From assembly GCA_900318775.1 (NCBI GenBank), contig ONLY01000001.1, positions 62,001-126,000 on the forward strand: a stretch of DNA of 64,000 nt, read 5' to 3'. This DNA comes from an uncultured Prevotellaceae bacterium. GTDB taxonomy: Bacteria; Bacteroidota; Bacteroidia; Bacteroidales; Bacteroidaceae. The stretch's first letter is position 1. Each line of letters opens with the position of its first letter. The position numbers and the translations under genes were made by a program. The notes beneath the pieces are model-generated. The model was not told where the DNA came from. It saw only the letters and a program-made list of their open reading frames with translations, and did not search any database. Below, piece by piece: positions 42,352 through 49,738 of this stretch.

Positions 42352-44295
42352 ATGAATATGAAGAAAACAATCTTAGCAGTGCTTGCGTTGGCAAGCGTAT
42401 GGTCGTCTGCTTGGGCGACAGAGAAGTCTTTTACAAGTCCTGATGGGAAACTGACCGTGGTGGTGGATGATCAGAATGGAATTGCCACCTATCGTGTCAA
42501 TCTAGGCGCCACCGTATTTATTGAGAATTCACCGTTGGGCTTGGAAACGAACATGGGCAATTACACGACGGATTTGACCTTGGCTGGTTGCGAAGTGAAG
42601 ACCGTGAAGGAATCCTATGACTTGCGCAACATCAAACAGAGCCACGTTGATTACGAAGCTACCGAGGCTGTGTGCAGTTTCGAGAAGAAGGGCAAGAAGG
42701 TGATGGATGTCATCTTCCGCGTCAGCAACCGTGATGTGGCTTTCCGCTATCGTATCTTGCCCCAGCGTGATACAAAGGTGTGTGTAGTGAACAGTGAAGC
42801 TAGTGGTTTCAAGCTGCCTGAAGGCACAACCACTTTCTTGTGTCCTCAGTCTCGCCCAATGGGTGGTTTTGCACGCACATCGCCCAGCTACGAGACTAGC
42901 TACACGCTCGATGACCAAATGGGCAAAAACGGATGGGGCGAAGGCTATTCATTCCCTTGCCTTTTCCACTTGGGCGACAAAGGATGGGCGCTCATCAGCG
43001 AGACTGGCGTCGATGGTAGTTATGTGGCCAGCCGACTGCTCAATGTGACAAATGGCCTCTACAAGATAGGCTTCCCTCAGCAGGGTGAGTGCAACGGCTG
43101 GGGCAGCACCTCTGCTTCTGTGGCACTGCCCTGTGAGACTCCTTGGCGCACCATTACCGTGGGCACGACTTTGGCTAACATCGTCGAGACCACCGTTCCT
43201 TTCGACTTGACCGAGCAGAAGTACAAGGCTTCGCAGGAATATATCTACGGCAAGGGCTCTTGGAGCTGGATTATCGGCATGGACCCAAGCTGCAACTACG
43301 ACGAGCAGAAGCGTTACATTGACTTCTCTGCTGCCATGGGTTATCAGACCGTGCTTATTGATGCCCTTTGGGACAAGCAGATTGGCTATGACAAAATCGC
43401 TGAACTGGCTGCTTACGGCAAAACAAAAGGCGTAGGCCTCTTCCTTTGGTATAACTCCAACGGCACATGGAACGACGCTCCTCAGTCACCTCTTGGCAAG
43501 ATGGACAAGAGCCGTGAGCGCCGTGCAGAGATGGCATGGATGAAGAAAGTGGGCATCCGCGGCATCAAGGTGGACTTCTTCGGTGGCGACAAGCAGAACA
43601 TGATGCAACTCTACGAAGACATCCTTTCTGATGCCAACGACTTCGGCATCCTTGTGATTTTCCACGGTTGCACGCTTCCACGCGGATGGGAGAAGATGTA
43701 CCCCAACTATGCTGCCAGCGAGGCTGTGCTCGCTTCGGAGAACCTCCACTTCGGACAGGGCTCTTGCGACGCTGAGGCTATGAACGCTACGCTGCATACC
43801 TTCATCCGCAACACCGTCGGTTCTATGGACTTCGGTGGTTCTACCCTCAACAAGTACTATGACGCCAGCAACAAGCGCGGCACACATCGTGTCACTTCCG
43901 ACGTTTATGCTCTCGCTACTGCTGTGCTCTTCCAGAGCGCTGTTCAGCACTTCGCTCTTGCGCCCAACAACCTCACCGATGCACCTGCATGGGCCATTGA
44001 CTTCATGAAGAACGTGCCCACTACTTGGGATGAGGTGAAGTTCATCGACGGCTATCCTGGCAAGTACGCCATCATCGCCCGTCGTGCTGGCGACCACTGG
44101 TTCATCGTGGGTGTCAATGCCGACAAGCAGCCTTTGAAGACGAAGATCGACCTCAGCCTCTTCGGCAAAGGCACAGAACTCCTTGTCTATAGCGATGATG
44201 CCCAACTCAACGGCAGCGTTGCCACCGTCAAGGGCAAGAAGCAAATAACTGTCACTATTCCAACCAATGGCGGACTGGTGATTGTGAATAAGTAA
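42352..44295 (+). CDS. GH97 glycoside hydrolase (SusB family), probably the retaining alpha-galactosidase type
   Basis: A 647-residue secreted or periplasmic enzyme. ATG 42352 (MNMKKTILAV) or 42358 begins a signal peptide ending near SSAWA. The N-terminal beta-super-sandwich covers ~25-285 and the TIM barrel ~300-560. GIRGIKVDFFGGDKQ (~401-415) places Asp408 where retaining GH97 members have their nucleophile. Inverting SusB-type members use Glu residues elsewhere as general base, so an alpha-galactosidase-like retaining enzyme is more likely than alpha-glucosidase. This is inferred from one motif. The C-terminal beta domain ends GGLVIVNK. Own promoter upstream, terminator downstream. Confidence 0.88.
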   Translation: MNMKKTILAVLALASVWSSAWATEKSFTSPDGKLTVVVDDQNGIATYRVNLGATVFIENSPLGLETNMGNYTTDLTLAGCEVKTVKESYDLRNIKQSHVDYEATEAVCSFEKKGKKVMDVIFRVSNRDVAFRYRILPQRDTKVCVVNSEASGFKLPEGTTTFLCPQSRPMGGFARTSPSYETSYTLDDQMGKNGWGEGYSFPCLFHLGDKGWALISETGVDGSYVASRLLNVTNGLYKIGFPQQGECNGWGSTSASVALPCETPWRTITVGTTLANIVETTVPFDLTEQKYKASQEYIYGKGSWSWIIGMDPSCNYDEQKRYIDFSAAMGYQTVLIDALWDKQIGYDKIAELAAYGKTKGVGLFLWYNSNGTWNDAPQSPLGKMDKSRERRAEMAWMKKVGIRGIKVDFFGGDKQNMMQLYEDILSDANDFGILVIFHGCTLPRGWEKMYPNYAASEAVLASENLHFGQGSCDAEAMNATLHTFIRNTVGSMDFGGSTLNKYYDASNKRGTHRVTSDVYALATAVLFQSAVQHFALAPNNLTDAPAWAIDFMKNVPTTWDEVKFIDGYPGKYAIIARRAGDHWFIVGVNADKQPLKTKIDLSLFGKGTELLVYSDDAQLNGSVATVKGKKQITVTIPTNGGLVIVNK

Positions 44296-44313
44296 ATTAT
44301 TCTCTTTCAACAC

Positions 44314-44352
44314 AAGAGTGGGCATGTCTGATCAGGCATGTCCACTCTTTTT
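44314..44352. terminator. Terminator after the GH97 gene
   Basis: AAGAGTGGGCATG pairs with CATGTCCACTCTT (one G-T pair) followed by TTTTTT. The remaining 150 bases to the next gene hold nothing I can recognise. Confidence 0.85.
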
Positions 44353-44503
44353 TACTTCAGTTGCAGTTCTGTTGCTAGAGTCTCTGCCAAATGCTCATCG
44401 CTCATGTTATATCTATCAGTTCTCATTGTTTGTTGGTTCAGATAAGAGATATATGAGGGATGAATGTATAGTCTTGTTGGTTACGCTTTTGGGTAAATAG
44501 ATG

Positions 44504-45355
44504 CTATGGTAATGTTACTTTAAGCACTAATTCCCATTGGTATGAAATCCTCATGGAATAATCGTAGTAGTAGTCATAGTAAATGGTGATGGAGTTGTAC
44601 CCCTTTTGTGCATCGTATCGGAGCCCCTTTCCTCCATTGGACTCGGGGTGGGAGTCATAGATGCCTCCATACACATAGTATTTGCCTGTTTTCGGATAAT
44701 ATTCATAATCAACTTTGGTTGTTTTGCCGTTGACATATTGGGCGTAACTGTCATAGGCAACTCCTGGCCCAATAGCCTTGACGGTAGCTGTAACCTTTCC
44801 TGTAACAATGCTTGGTGTATTTGTATCATCATTTGAACCTCCATGTGATTCGCCATAGTAAGGAGAGCCATCTGCATAAATGGCATCATATCCTACTGGA
44901 GGATTATTTTCAAGTGTTACATAATGGTGTGTCCATGAACTGCCCGTACCCCAATAGTTTCCAAAACTGAGTTCGTAGCTATTTAATTGATATAAATACA
45001 TGACTCCGTTGTCATCGCTCCATTGATCATTGCTATACCTATAAGTGTTCGGTCTTTCAGGATTTGGATAATAGTGATTCTCCACTTTACTCCAAAGTTC
45101 GTATGATTCGTCATTACTATCCCAATCTTTATGATAGAGGTATCTTGTGAATGTATTATCCCTTTTGAAATACCAATAAGTAATCATATCCGAATGAACT
45201 TCCTTCACAGTCTTACCTTCAAGTGGAATATAATTTAAGGTATTGCCGCTGCCATTGTCGTCGTCATCGTCCTTGCTGCACGAGGTGTTCATTGCCAAGC
45301 CCATCAGCATGACGAAGATCATGGGAATGAGTTTGAATACATGTTTTCCTTTCAT
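44504..45355 (-). CDS. Orphan lipoprotein, function unknown
   Basis: A 283-residue protein with a lipoprotein signal (MKGKHVFKLIPMIFVMLMGL, lipobox MNTSC) followed by an Asp run (SKDDDDDNGSGN). The body is rich in Tyr, Asn, Ser and Trp with short alternating strands (MITYWYFKRDNTFTRYLY; VKVDYEYYPKTGKYYVYGG-like), suggesting a beta-rich exported domain. No recognised family. The gene looks more AT-rich than its neighbours, which may mark recent arrival. It is transcribed alone from a near-perfect promoter at 45410-45440. Confidence 0.75.
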   Translation of the reverse strand: MKGKHVFKLIPMIFVMLMGLAMNTSCSKDDDDDNGSGNTLNYIPLEGKTVKEVHSDMITYWYFKRDNTFTRYLYHKDWDSNDESYELWSKVENHYYPNPERPNTYRYSNDQWSDDNGVMYLYQLNSYELSFGNYWGTGSSWTHHYVTLENNPPVGYDAIYADGSPYYGESHGGSNDDTNTPSIVTGKVTATVKAIGPGVAYDSYAQYVNGKTTKVDYEYYPKTGKYYVYGGIYDSHPESNGGKGLRYDAQKGYNSITIYYDYYYDYSMRISYQWELVLKVTLP

Positions 45356-45409
45356 GATGTTGTTGAGATTTAGGGTGATAGAATGTTGTATTTGCTATGT
45401 GTAGGGCAC

Positions 45410-45440
45410 AAAGGTATGGTATTCTAATATATGTTCCAAA
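45410..45440 (-). promoter_or_regulatory. Consensus promoter of the orphan lipoprotein gene
   Basis: Minus strand: TTTG (45440-45437), 19 bases, TACCTTTG (45417-45410), a full match to the Bacteroidetes consensus. The start codon is 54 bases downstream. Confidence 0.8.
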
Positions 45441-45618
45441 TCATCCTTCTTCTGTTAACATTATTTAACACTTCGAGGGTTCGAATATGGTGGATAATGA
45501 GTGTTACAGAGGTGCATTTGCAAAAGAAGGATAGCGCTCTTCTGTAAATGGCTCGTTCCTAAGGACTTGCTTGTGTATTGCAGCGGTTGGCTAAACAGCG
45601 CCTCTTGCACCGCTCAGG
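45441..45618. other. Intergenic stretch between the lipoprotein promoter and the palindrome array
   Basis: No gene. An inverted repeat TGTTAA (45453-45458) and TTAACA (45465-45470) and one TGTTACA heptamer (45502-45508) are present. Nothing else is recognised. Confidence 0.4.
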
Positions 45619-45683
45619 CGGTGTGAGTCACACCGTGGGTGCCGGTCTGAGTCACACCGGCATGGTCGGTCTGAGTCACACCG
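45619..45683. repeat. Three 17-bp palindromes at exact 24-bp spacing
   Basis: CGGTGTGAGTCACACCG at 45619-45635 is a perfect odd palindrome. CGGTCTGAGTCACACCG at 45643-45659 and again at 45667-45683 differ from it at one position. The 7-bp spacers are unrelated to each other. Unit identity against spacer divergence argues for selection on the units. The array ends 88 bp before the rplS promoter, so it is a DNA-level site and not part of the rplS transcript. Confidence 0.9.
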
Positions 45684-45770
45684 ATTTTGTGGTTGCGGGT
45701 GCGACGTTTGAGGAGATGCTCTTGAAGGTGCGCTGAAAAGGGCCTGAAATGCAAAAAAGTGTAAAATCAC

Positions 45771-45801
45771 TTGTCGGTATTTGGATTTCTTCGTACCTTT
45801 G
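45771..45801 (+). promoter_or_regulatory. Promoter of rplS
   Basis: TTGT (45771-45774), 19 bases, TACCTTTG (45794-45801). The leader to the rplS start is about 125 bases, long enough for ribosomal-protein feedback control, though I see no known structure. Confidence 0.7.
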
Positions 45802-45929
45802 CAGCTGTTTTTGGCGAAGCCGCTGTCCGATAGGGAGAGAGCCCAAGGATTTGAGGCACATGGCTTCAACGTTCTGAAAAGGAGAATGCTTCGCTGTAAC
45901 TCTTTAATTATTAAAATCACTCAAAACAA

Positions 45930-46307
45930 ATGGCAGTAGATTTGATTAAAGTGGCTGAAGAGGCAATGCAGACCTCTGAGCCAAAGCAGTTCCCTGAGTT
46001 CAAGGCAGGTGACACTGTAACAGTAGCTTACAAGATTATCGAGGGTACTAAGGAGCGTATCCAGCTCTACCGCGGTGTAGTCATCAAGATTGCTGGTCAC
46101 CAGGAAAAGAAGCGCTTCACAGTGCGCAAGATGTCTGGTACAGTAGGTGTAGAGCGTATCTTCCCACTCAACTCACCTAACATCGATTCTATCGAGGTGA
46201 ACAAGATTGGTAAGGTTCGTCGCGCTAAGCTCTACTATCTGCGCAAGCTCACTGGTAAGAAGGCTCGTATCAAGGAAAAGCTTTCTGGCAAGAAGAACGA
46301 GGCTTAA
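45930..46307 (+). CDS. rplS: 50S ribosomal protein L19
   Basis: A 125-residue large-subunit protein at the 30S-50S interface. Typical L19 blocks are present: [19 protein letters not shown] (~21-39), [16 protein letters not shown] (~41-56), [21 protein letters not shown] (~63-83) and [21 protein letters not shown] (~96-116). It is a single gene here, not with rpsP, rimM and trmD as in E. coli, with its own promoter and strong terminator. Confidence 0.97.
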   Translation: MAVDLIKVAEEAMQTSEPKQFPEFKAGDTVTVAYKIIEGTKERIQLYRGVVIKIAGHQEKKRFTVRKMSGTVGVERIFPLNSPNIDSIEVNKIGKVRRAKLYYLRKLTGKKARIKEKLSGKKNEA

Positions 46308-46344
46308 ACTTGAGTGGCTCCGCATGGAGCTGTTTGAGGACAAC

Positions 46345-46390
46345 AAAAAGAGAAAGAGGAAACTGGGAACGGTTTCCTCTTTCTCTTTTT
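46345..46390 (+). terminator. Strong terminator after rplS
   Basis: A stem of about 19 bp, AAAAAGAGAAAGAGGAAAC against GTTTCCTCTTTCTCTTTTT, around TGGGAACG. Confidence 0.92.
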
Positions 46391-46452
46391 GTTCTAAATG
46401 TAAGATAAATCTTTTATTTTTGTCCGGATAGGCGCAAATCGTTGACAAGAAA

Positions 46453-46483
46453 TTCGTTGTTCATAATATTTTCTGTACCTTTG
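46453..46483 (+). promoter_or_regulatory. Promoter of the MaoC-like gene
   Basis: Weak TTCG (46453-46456), 19 bases, TACCTTTG (46476-46483), 36 bases before the start codon. Confidence 0.6.
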
Positions 46484-46518
46484 CAGTTCAATCAAACAAA
46501 CCTACCTAAAAGACTGAT

Positions 46519-46983
46519 ATGGGAAAGCTAGTAGTCAATTCATACGACGAGTTTGCTTCGCATTTGGGCGAAGTGATTGGTACAAGCGAGTGGCTTGAAG
46601 TATCGCAGGAGCGCATCAATCTCTTTGCCGATGCCACCCTCGACCACCAGTGGATTCATGTGGATCCGGAACGCGCCAAAGTGGAGAGCCCTTATAAATC
46701 GACCATTGCTCATGGGTATCTCACGCTCTCTCTGCTTCCTCACCTTTGGCAGGAACTGATTCAGGTGAACAATGTGAAAATGCTGGTCAACTACGGCATG
46801 GACCAGATGAAGTTCGGTCAGCCCGTGTTGGCTGGTCAACGTGTGCGTCTGACGGCAAGTCTGCATGATATCAGCAATATTCGTGGCATCTGCAAGGCGC
46901 AAATCAAGTTCAAACTGGAGATTGAGAACCAGAAGAAGCAGGCGCTTGAGGGTATCGCTACCTTCTTGTACTACTTTAATTAG
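46519..46983 (+). CDS. MaoC-like hot-dog dehydratase
   Basis: A 154-residue single hot-dog protein. The R-hydratase-like motif is present: LFADATLDHQWIHVDPERA (~32-50) with Asp and His in catalytic positions, then PYKSTIAHGYLTLSLLP (~57-73). The family hydrates trans-2-enoyl-CoA to 3-hydroxyacyl-CoA; the exact substrate is unknown. The enoyl-CoA products of the acyl-CoA dehydrogenase at 2.5-4.2 kb are possible substrates, but the genes are far apart. Single gene with its own promoter and a strong downstream terminator. Confidence 0.9.
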   Translation: MGKLVVNSYDEFASHLGEVIGTSEWLEVSQERINLFADATLDHQWIHVDPERAKVESPYKSTIAHGYLTLSLLPHLWQELIQVNNVKMLVNYGMDQMKFGQPVLAGQRVRLTASLHDISNIRGICKAQIKFKLEIENQKKQALEGIATFLYYFN

Positions 46984-47029
46984 TATTTAGCGGAGGGAAG
47001 GGCTGTTGGTCTTCTCTCTCCAATGACAT

Positions 47030-47077
47030 AAAGCAATGAGGAGGGACGTTCAGACGAACGTCCCTCCTCATTGCTTT
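47030..47077. terminator. Perfect 22-bp bidirectional terminator
   Basis: The left arm starts AAAGCAATGAGGAGGG and the right arm ends CCCTCCTCATTGCTTT, with a 22-bp perfect stem and an AGAC loop. It lies between the convergent MaoC-like and symporter genes. Confidence 0.92.
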
Positions 47078-47091
47078 ATGGTGTCACGGAT

Positions 47092-48063
47092 TTACCAGAA
47101 GATGATGTACAGGATGAGTGTGATGAGGCAAATGCCAATAGTGCCAATCGTGTAGCCTCTGGTCGTCTTGAATATGCTCAGTTTGATGGTGAGTGCCTTG
47201 TGGTCTTGCATCTTGCTGAACACGTTGGAATAGAGCAGCATGGCGCATGAGCCGATGAACGCTCCAAAGAAATAGAATGCCTGAAACCCGATATCGTCCA
47301 GATAGGCAATGGCATTGTTGCAGGGCGTTGCGTCGGGAGGGAGCAGGAGAGAGCCGATGCTGACGAAGGTGGCTATCCCAATGAGGAAAGCGGCGATGCC
47401 GCCTAATATGTAGCTCCACTTCTTCATGGAGTTGAGAACCATGTCCGGTATCTTCTGGCTGGGCTCAACATGTTCGTTGGTGAATGACAGCATGATGAAG
47501 ATGGCCGACAGGATGATGAACACATAACCTGTGCGGAGAATGAGTGGCGTGTCGGGGAAGCCCAGCTTGAGCAGCAGGCCAAGCGGCACAGTCAGGATGG
47601 CGCTCCAGATGGCAGCTAATGTTGAAGCCCGTTTCCAGAGGAGGCCGAAGCCGCAAACGATAACGATGCCAGGGAAAATGAGGCCTGAGTATTCTTGGAT
47701 GTACAGGAAGGCTTGGTCGCGCCCTGACAGCATGGGGTTGACCGCAATGGCTGCAACGAGGAGCGCAAAGATGGAGAAGGTGCGACCGATGCTCACCAGC
47801 TTCTCGCCGCTGGCTTTGGAATTGATGTTCTTCCGGTAAATGTCCATTGTGAAAATAGTGGCACCTACAGCCCACCATGTCAGCGTGTTGCCGGCAAGGA
47901 AGTAGTTGGCAGCTGTTTTGTCCTTGCTCTTGTTCTCTCGACTGTAGTTTAGGAAGAAACCGAGACTGATGAGCATGGCGATGTAGATAAGTAGTATCAG
48001 ATAGTCTATTGCTTCTAGTCCGCTTTGGCTCAGCGATTCTGTAATGCTCAATTGTTTGTCCAT
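47092..48063 (-). pseudogene. Sodium:solute symporter (SSS family) with large in-frame internal deletion
   Basis: 323 residues instead of the usual ~530-560. The N-terminus is normal: a membrane span at ~19-38 and NYFLAGNTLTWWAVGA (~53-68), the start of span 2. It then jumps directly to TIFTMDIYRKNINSK, which in the family lies near span 9. The junction is near 47860. The rest continues normally with about six spans (IFALLVAAIAVNP; GIVIVCGFGLLW). About 260 residues holding the sodium and substrate sites are missing, so transport is unlikely. The frame is intact, so the deletion may be recent, or the short protein may be kept. A close relative of the SGLT-like group. It lies on the strand opposite the MaoC-like gene. 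Confidence 0.75.
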
Positions 48064-48204
48064 ATCAGTATCTGGCAGATTGTATTAAGAGGTTTATAGG
48101 CTTGTTTAAAGGCTCTGGGTACAAATGTAGGGATAATGCTTTACGTATGCTTCTTTTTTTGCCAGATATTTTATATATGGTGTGTCGTTTTTCCTGCAAA
48201 AGAA

Positions 48205-48237
48205 AACTCCTGATAGACAATTTGCTTATCAGGAGTT
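48205..48237 (-). terminator. Terminator after tRNA-Phe
   Basis: AACTCCTGATA (48205-48215) and TATCAGGAGTT (48227-48237) form an 11-bp perfect stem; on the minus strand it is followed by TTCTTTT. It starts 6 bases past the tRNA 3' end. Confidence 0.85.
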
Positions 48238-48242
48238 GCTTG

Positions 48243-48315
48243 TGGTACCACCAGGATTCGAACCGGGGACACACGGATTTTCAGTCCGATGCTCTACCAA
48301 CTGAGCTATGGCACC
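48243..48315 (-). tRNA. tRNA-Phe (GAA)
   Basis: Read from 48315 on the minus strand, acceptor GGUGCCA pairs with UGGUACC, discriminator A. The anticodon stem CGGA/UCCG encloses the loop with anticodon GAA. The T-arm is CCGG-UUCGAAU-CCUG-like. CCA is not encoded, unlike the tRNA-Glu in this window. Confidence 0.95.
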
Positions 48316-48456
48316 AACGTGGTTGCTTTGTGACTCAGACTTACGTCCTTGTCGTTTGCGAGTGCAAAGGTAGGGCTTATTTCTTTACTGGCAAAACTTT
48401 TTCCATGTTTTTTTGCTCTTCAACATAAAAAAGGCAGGAAAAGGGCGTTTTGTTCC

Positions 48457-49173
48457 TTATTTTCCGATGATTTGTAGGAACTCCTTCGGCTTATCGTTGA
48501 TGATAAGCGTTTCGGGGAAGGCTGTCTCTTTGAGCAGTGGCAAGGCAAAGCGATAGTCGCAGATGGCTGAAGTGTGGTGAGCATCACTTCCGAGAATGAT
48601 GGGTGCTTCGTGCTGCTTGCAGAGTTGGAGCATCTTGACAAATAGGGGGTGGGCCAGTTCCTTGTGGCGCACAGGATTGAGCGAGCTGCTGTTGAGCTCA
48701 AGAAGCGTGTCCGTGCGCTTAGCTGCCAGCACTACCGCTTCGAGGTCGAAGTCGGAGGCTGTTCCGTCGCAAGGATGAGAGATGATGTGGATGCGTGGAT
48801 TCTCAATGGCGCCAATCAGGGCAGAGGTGTTTTGCTCGCGGTTGCCATCGGTGTAGCAGAGCAGGTGCAGGCCCGCGATGACGTGGTCCATGCAGTCAAG
48901 CGTGTTCGGGTTTGTGATGTCCACGTTGCCCTCATAGTCAATAATGTTCAGTTCCGCTCCCAGCAGCAAGCGCATGTTGCCATATTGGCGTGGCACCACA
49001 TGGAGGTTGCGGAAATAGATATCGGTGCAGGTGCCAGGGATGGCAGGCCCGTGCTCGGTTACGCCAAACAGTGTCAGTTCGTGTTTTTGTGCCTCAGCTA
49101 TCATTTCGTTGAGGGTGCAGAACGCGTGGCCTGACACGATGGTGTGGGTATGAACGTCAAGTAATGTTTGCAT
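48457..49173 (-). CDS. PHP-domain metal-dependent phosphoesterase (YcdX-like)
   Basis: A 238-residue PHP-fold hydrolase. The metal ligands are evident: LLDVHTHTIVSGHAF (~4-18), GVTEHGPAIPGT (~37-48), GAELNIID (~73), HIISHPCDG (~132-140) and the C-terminal LGSDAHHTS (~193-201). E. coli YcdX binds a trinuclear zinc site and the family acts on phosphate esters; the natural substrate is unknown. It lies 31 bases downstream of the PaaI-like gene on the same strand, so the two probably form an operon. Confidence 0.9.
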   Translation of the reverse strand: MQTLLDVHTHTIVSGHAFCTLNEMIAEAQKHELTLFGVTEHGPAIPGTCTDIYFRNLHVVPRQYGNMRLLLGAELNIIDYEGNVDITNPNTLDCMDHVIAGLHLLCYTDGNREQNTSALIGAIENPRIHIISHPCDGTASDFDLEAVVLAAKRTDTLLELNSSSLNPVRHKELAHPLFVKMLQLCKQHEAPIILGSDAHHTSAICDYRFALPLLKETAFPETLIINDKPKEFLQIIGK

Positions 49174-49204
49174 AGAGAATCCTGCCTCTTGGAGGCTTAG
49201 TGGG

Positions 49205-49618
49205 TTACATCAGTGCCTCGAAGGGGTAGTCTTGCTTCAGGCGGTAGGCAAGTCCTGTCATCACGGCCAGCAGTTCTCCCTTCTGGTTGGTTACCCGTAT
49301 GTCGCAATAGGGCAGCTTGTGGTGGTCGTGCAGCTCAGTGCATTCTGCAATGATGCGGTCGCCCAGTTGTCCTGACTTCAAGAAGGTGATGGTATTGTTG
49401 ATGCCCAGCGTGAGCGTGCCGTGGCAGTTGGCTACTCCAGCAAAGGCCAGGTCGGACAAGGTGTACATGACTCCCCCTTGGCACACGCCTGCCGCATTCA
49501 AGTGCTGCTCCTCTACGGTCAGCTCAGCTTTCGCATAGCCTTCCCGCACTTCGGTGAGTTGTGCCCCGATGCTGTGGGCAAAGTGGTCGTTTGCGTTGAG
49601 GGTTTCAAGTAGTGTCAT
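49205..49618 (-). CDS. PaaI-like hot-dog thioesterase
   Basis: A 137-residue acyl-CoA thioesterase of the 4HBT/PaaI group. HLNAAGVCQGGVMYTLSDLA (~39-58) holds the Gly-rich loop and the catalytic Asp-region helix; LGINNTITFLKSGQLGDRIIAE follows. PaaI homologues hydrolyse arylacetyl-CoA and release trapped CoA. In this window, with two phenylacetate-CoA ligases and an IorAB pair, arylacetyl-CoA is a plausible substrate, but this is inference. First gene of a probable operon with the PHP hydrolase. Confidence 0.88.
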   Translation of the reverse strand: MTLLETLNANDHFAHSIGAQLTEVREGYAKAELTVEEQHLNAAGVCQGGVMYTLSDLAFAGVANCHGTLTLGINNTITFLKSGQLGDRIIAECTELHDHHKLPYCDIRVTNQKGELLAVMTGLAYRLKQDYPFEALM

Positions 49619-49705
49619 GGTGTCTATTCTTCTTTTCTGGCTGCAAATGTAGGAATTTTATTCCTTTTTTGGGGCGATTCCTATTTCTATTTTGAATAGT
49701 TTGCC

Positions 49706-49713
49706 TATCTTTG
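49706..49713 (+). promoter_or_regulatory. -7 box of the BNR/LamG protein promoter
   Basis: TATCTTTG with a weak TTTC 18 bases upstream (49684-49687), ~26 bases before the start codon. Confidence 0.55.
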
Positions 49714-49738
49714 CACGACAACTAACTAATTAATACCT

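Noticed and set aside
44353-44503. 60-residue plus-strand frame after the GH97 terminator
   Set aside because: It begins inside the terminator region and has no coding character or promoter.
45619-45683. CRISPR array or rplS attenuator
   Set aside because: Three 17-bp palindromes with 7-bp spacers are too short for CRISPR, and they lie upstream of the rplS promoter, so they are not in its transcript.
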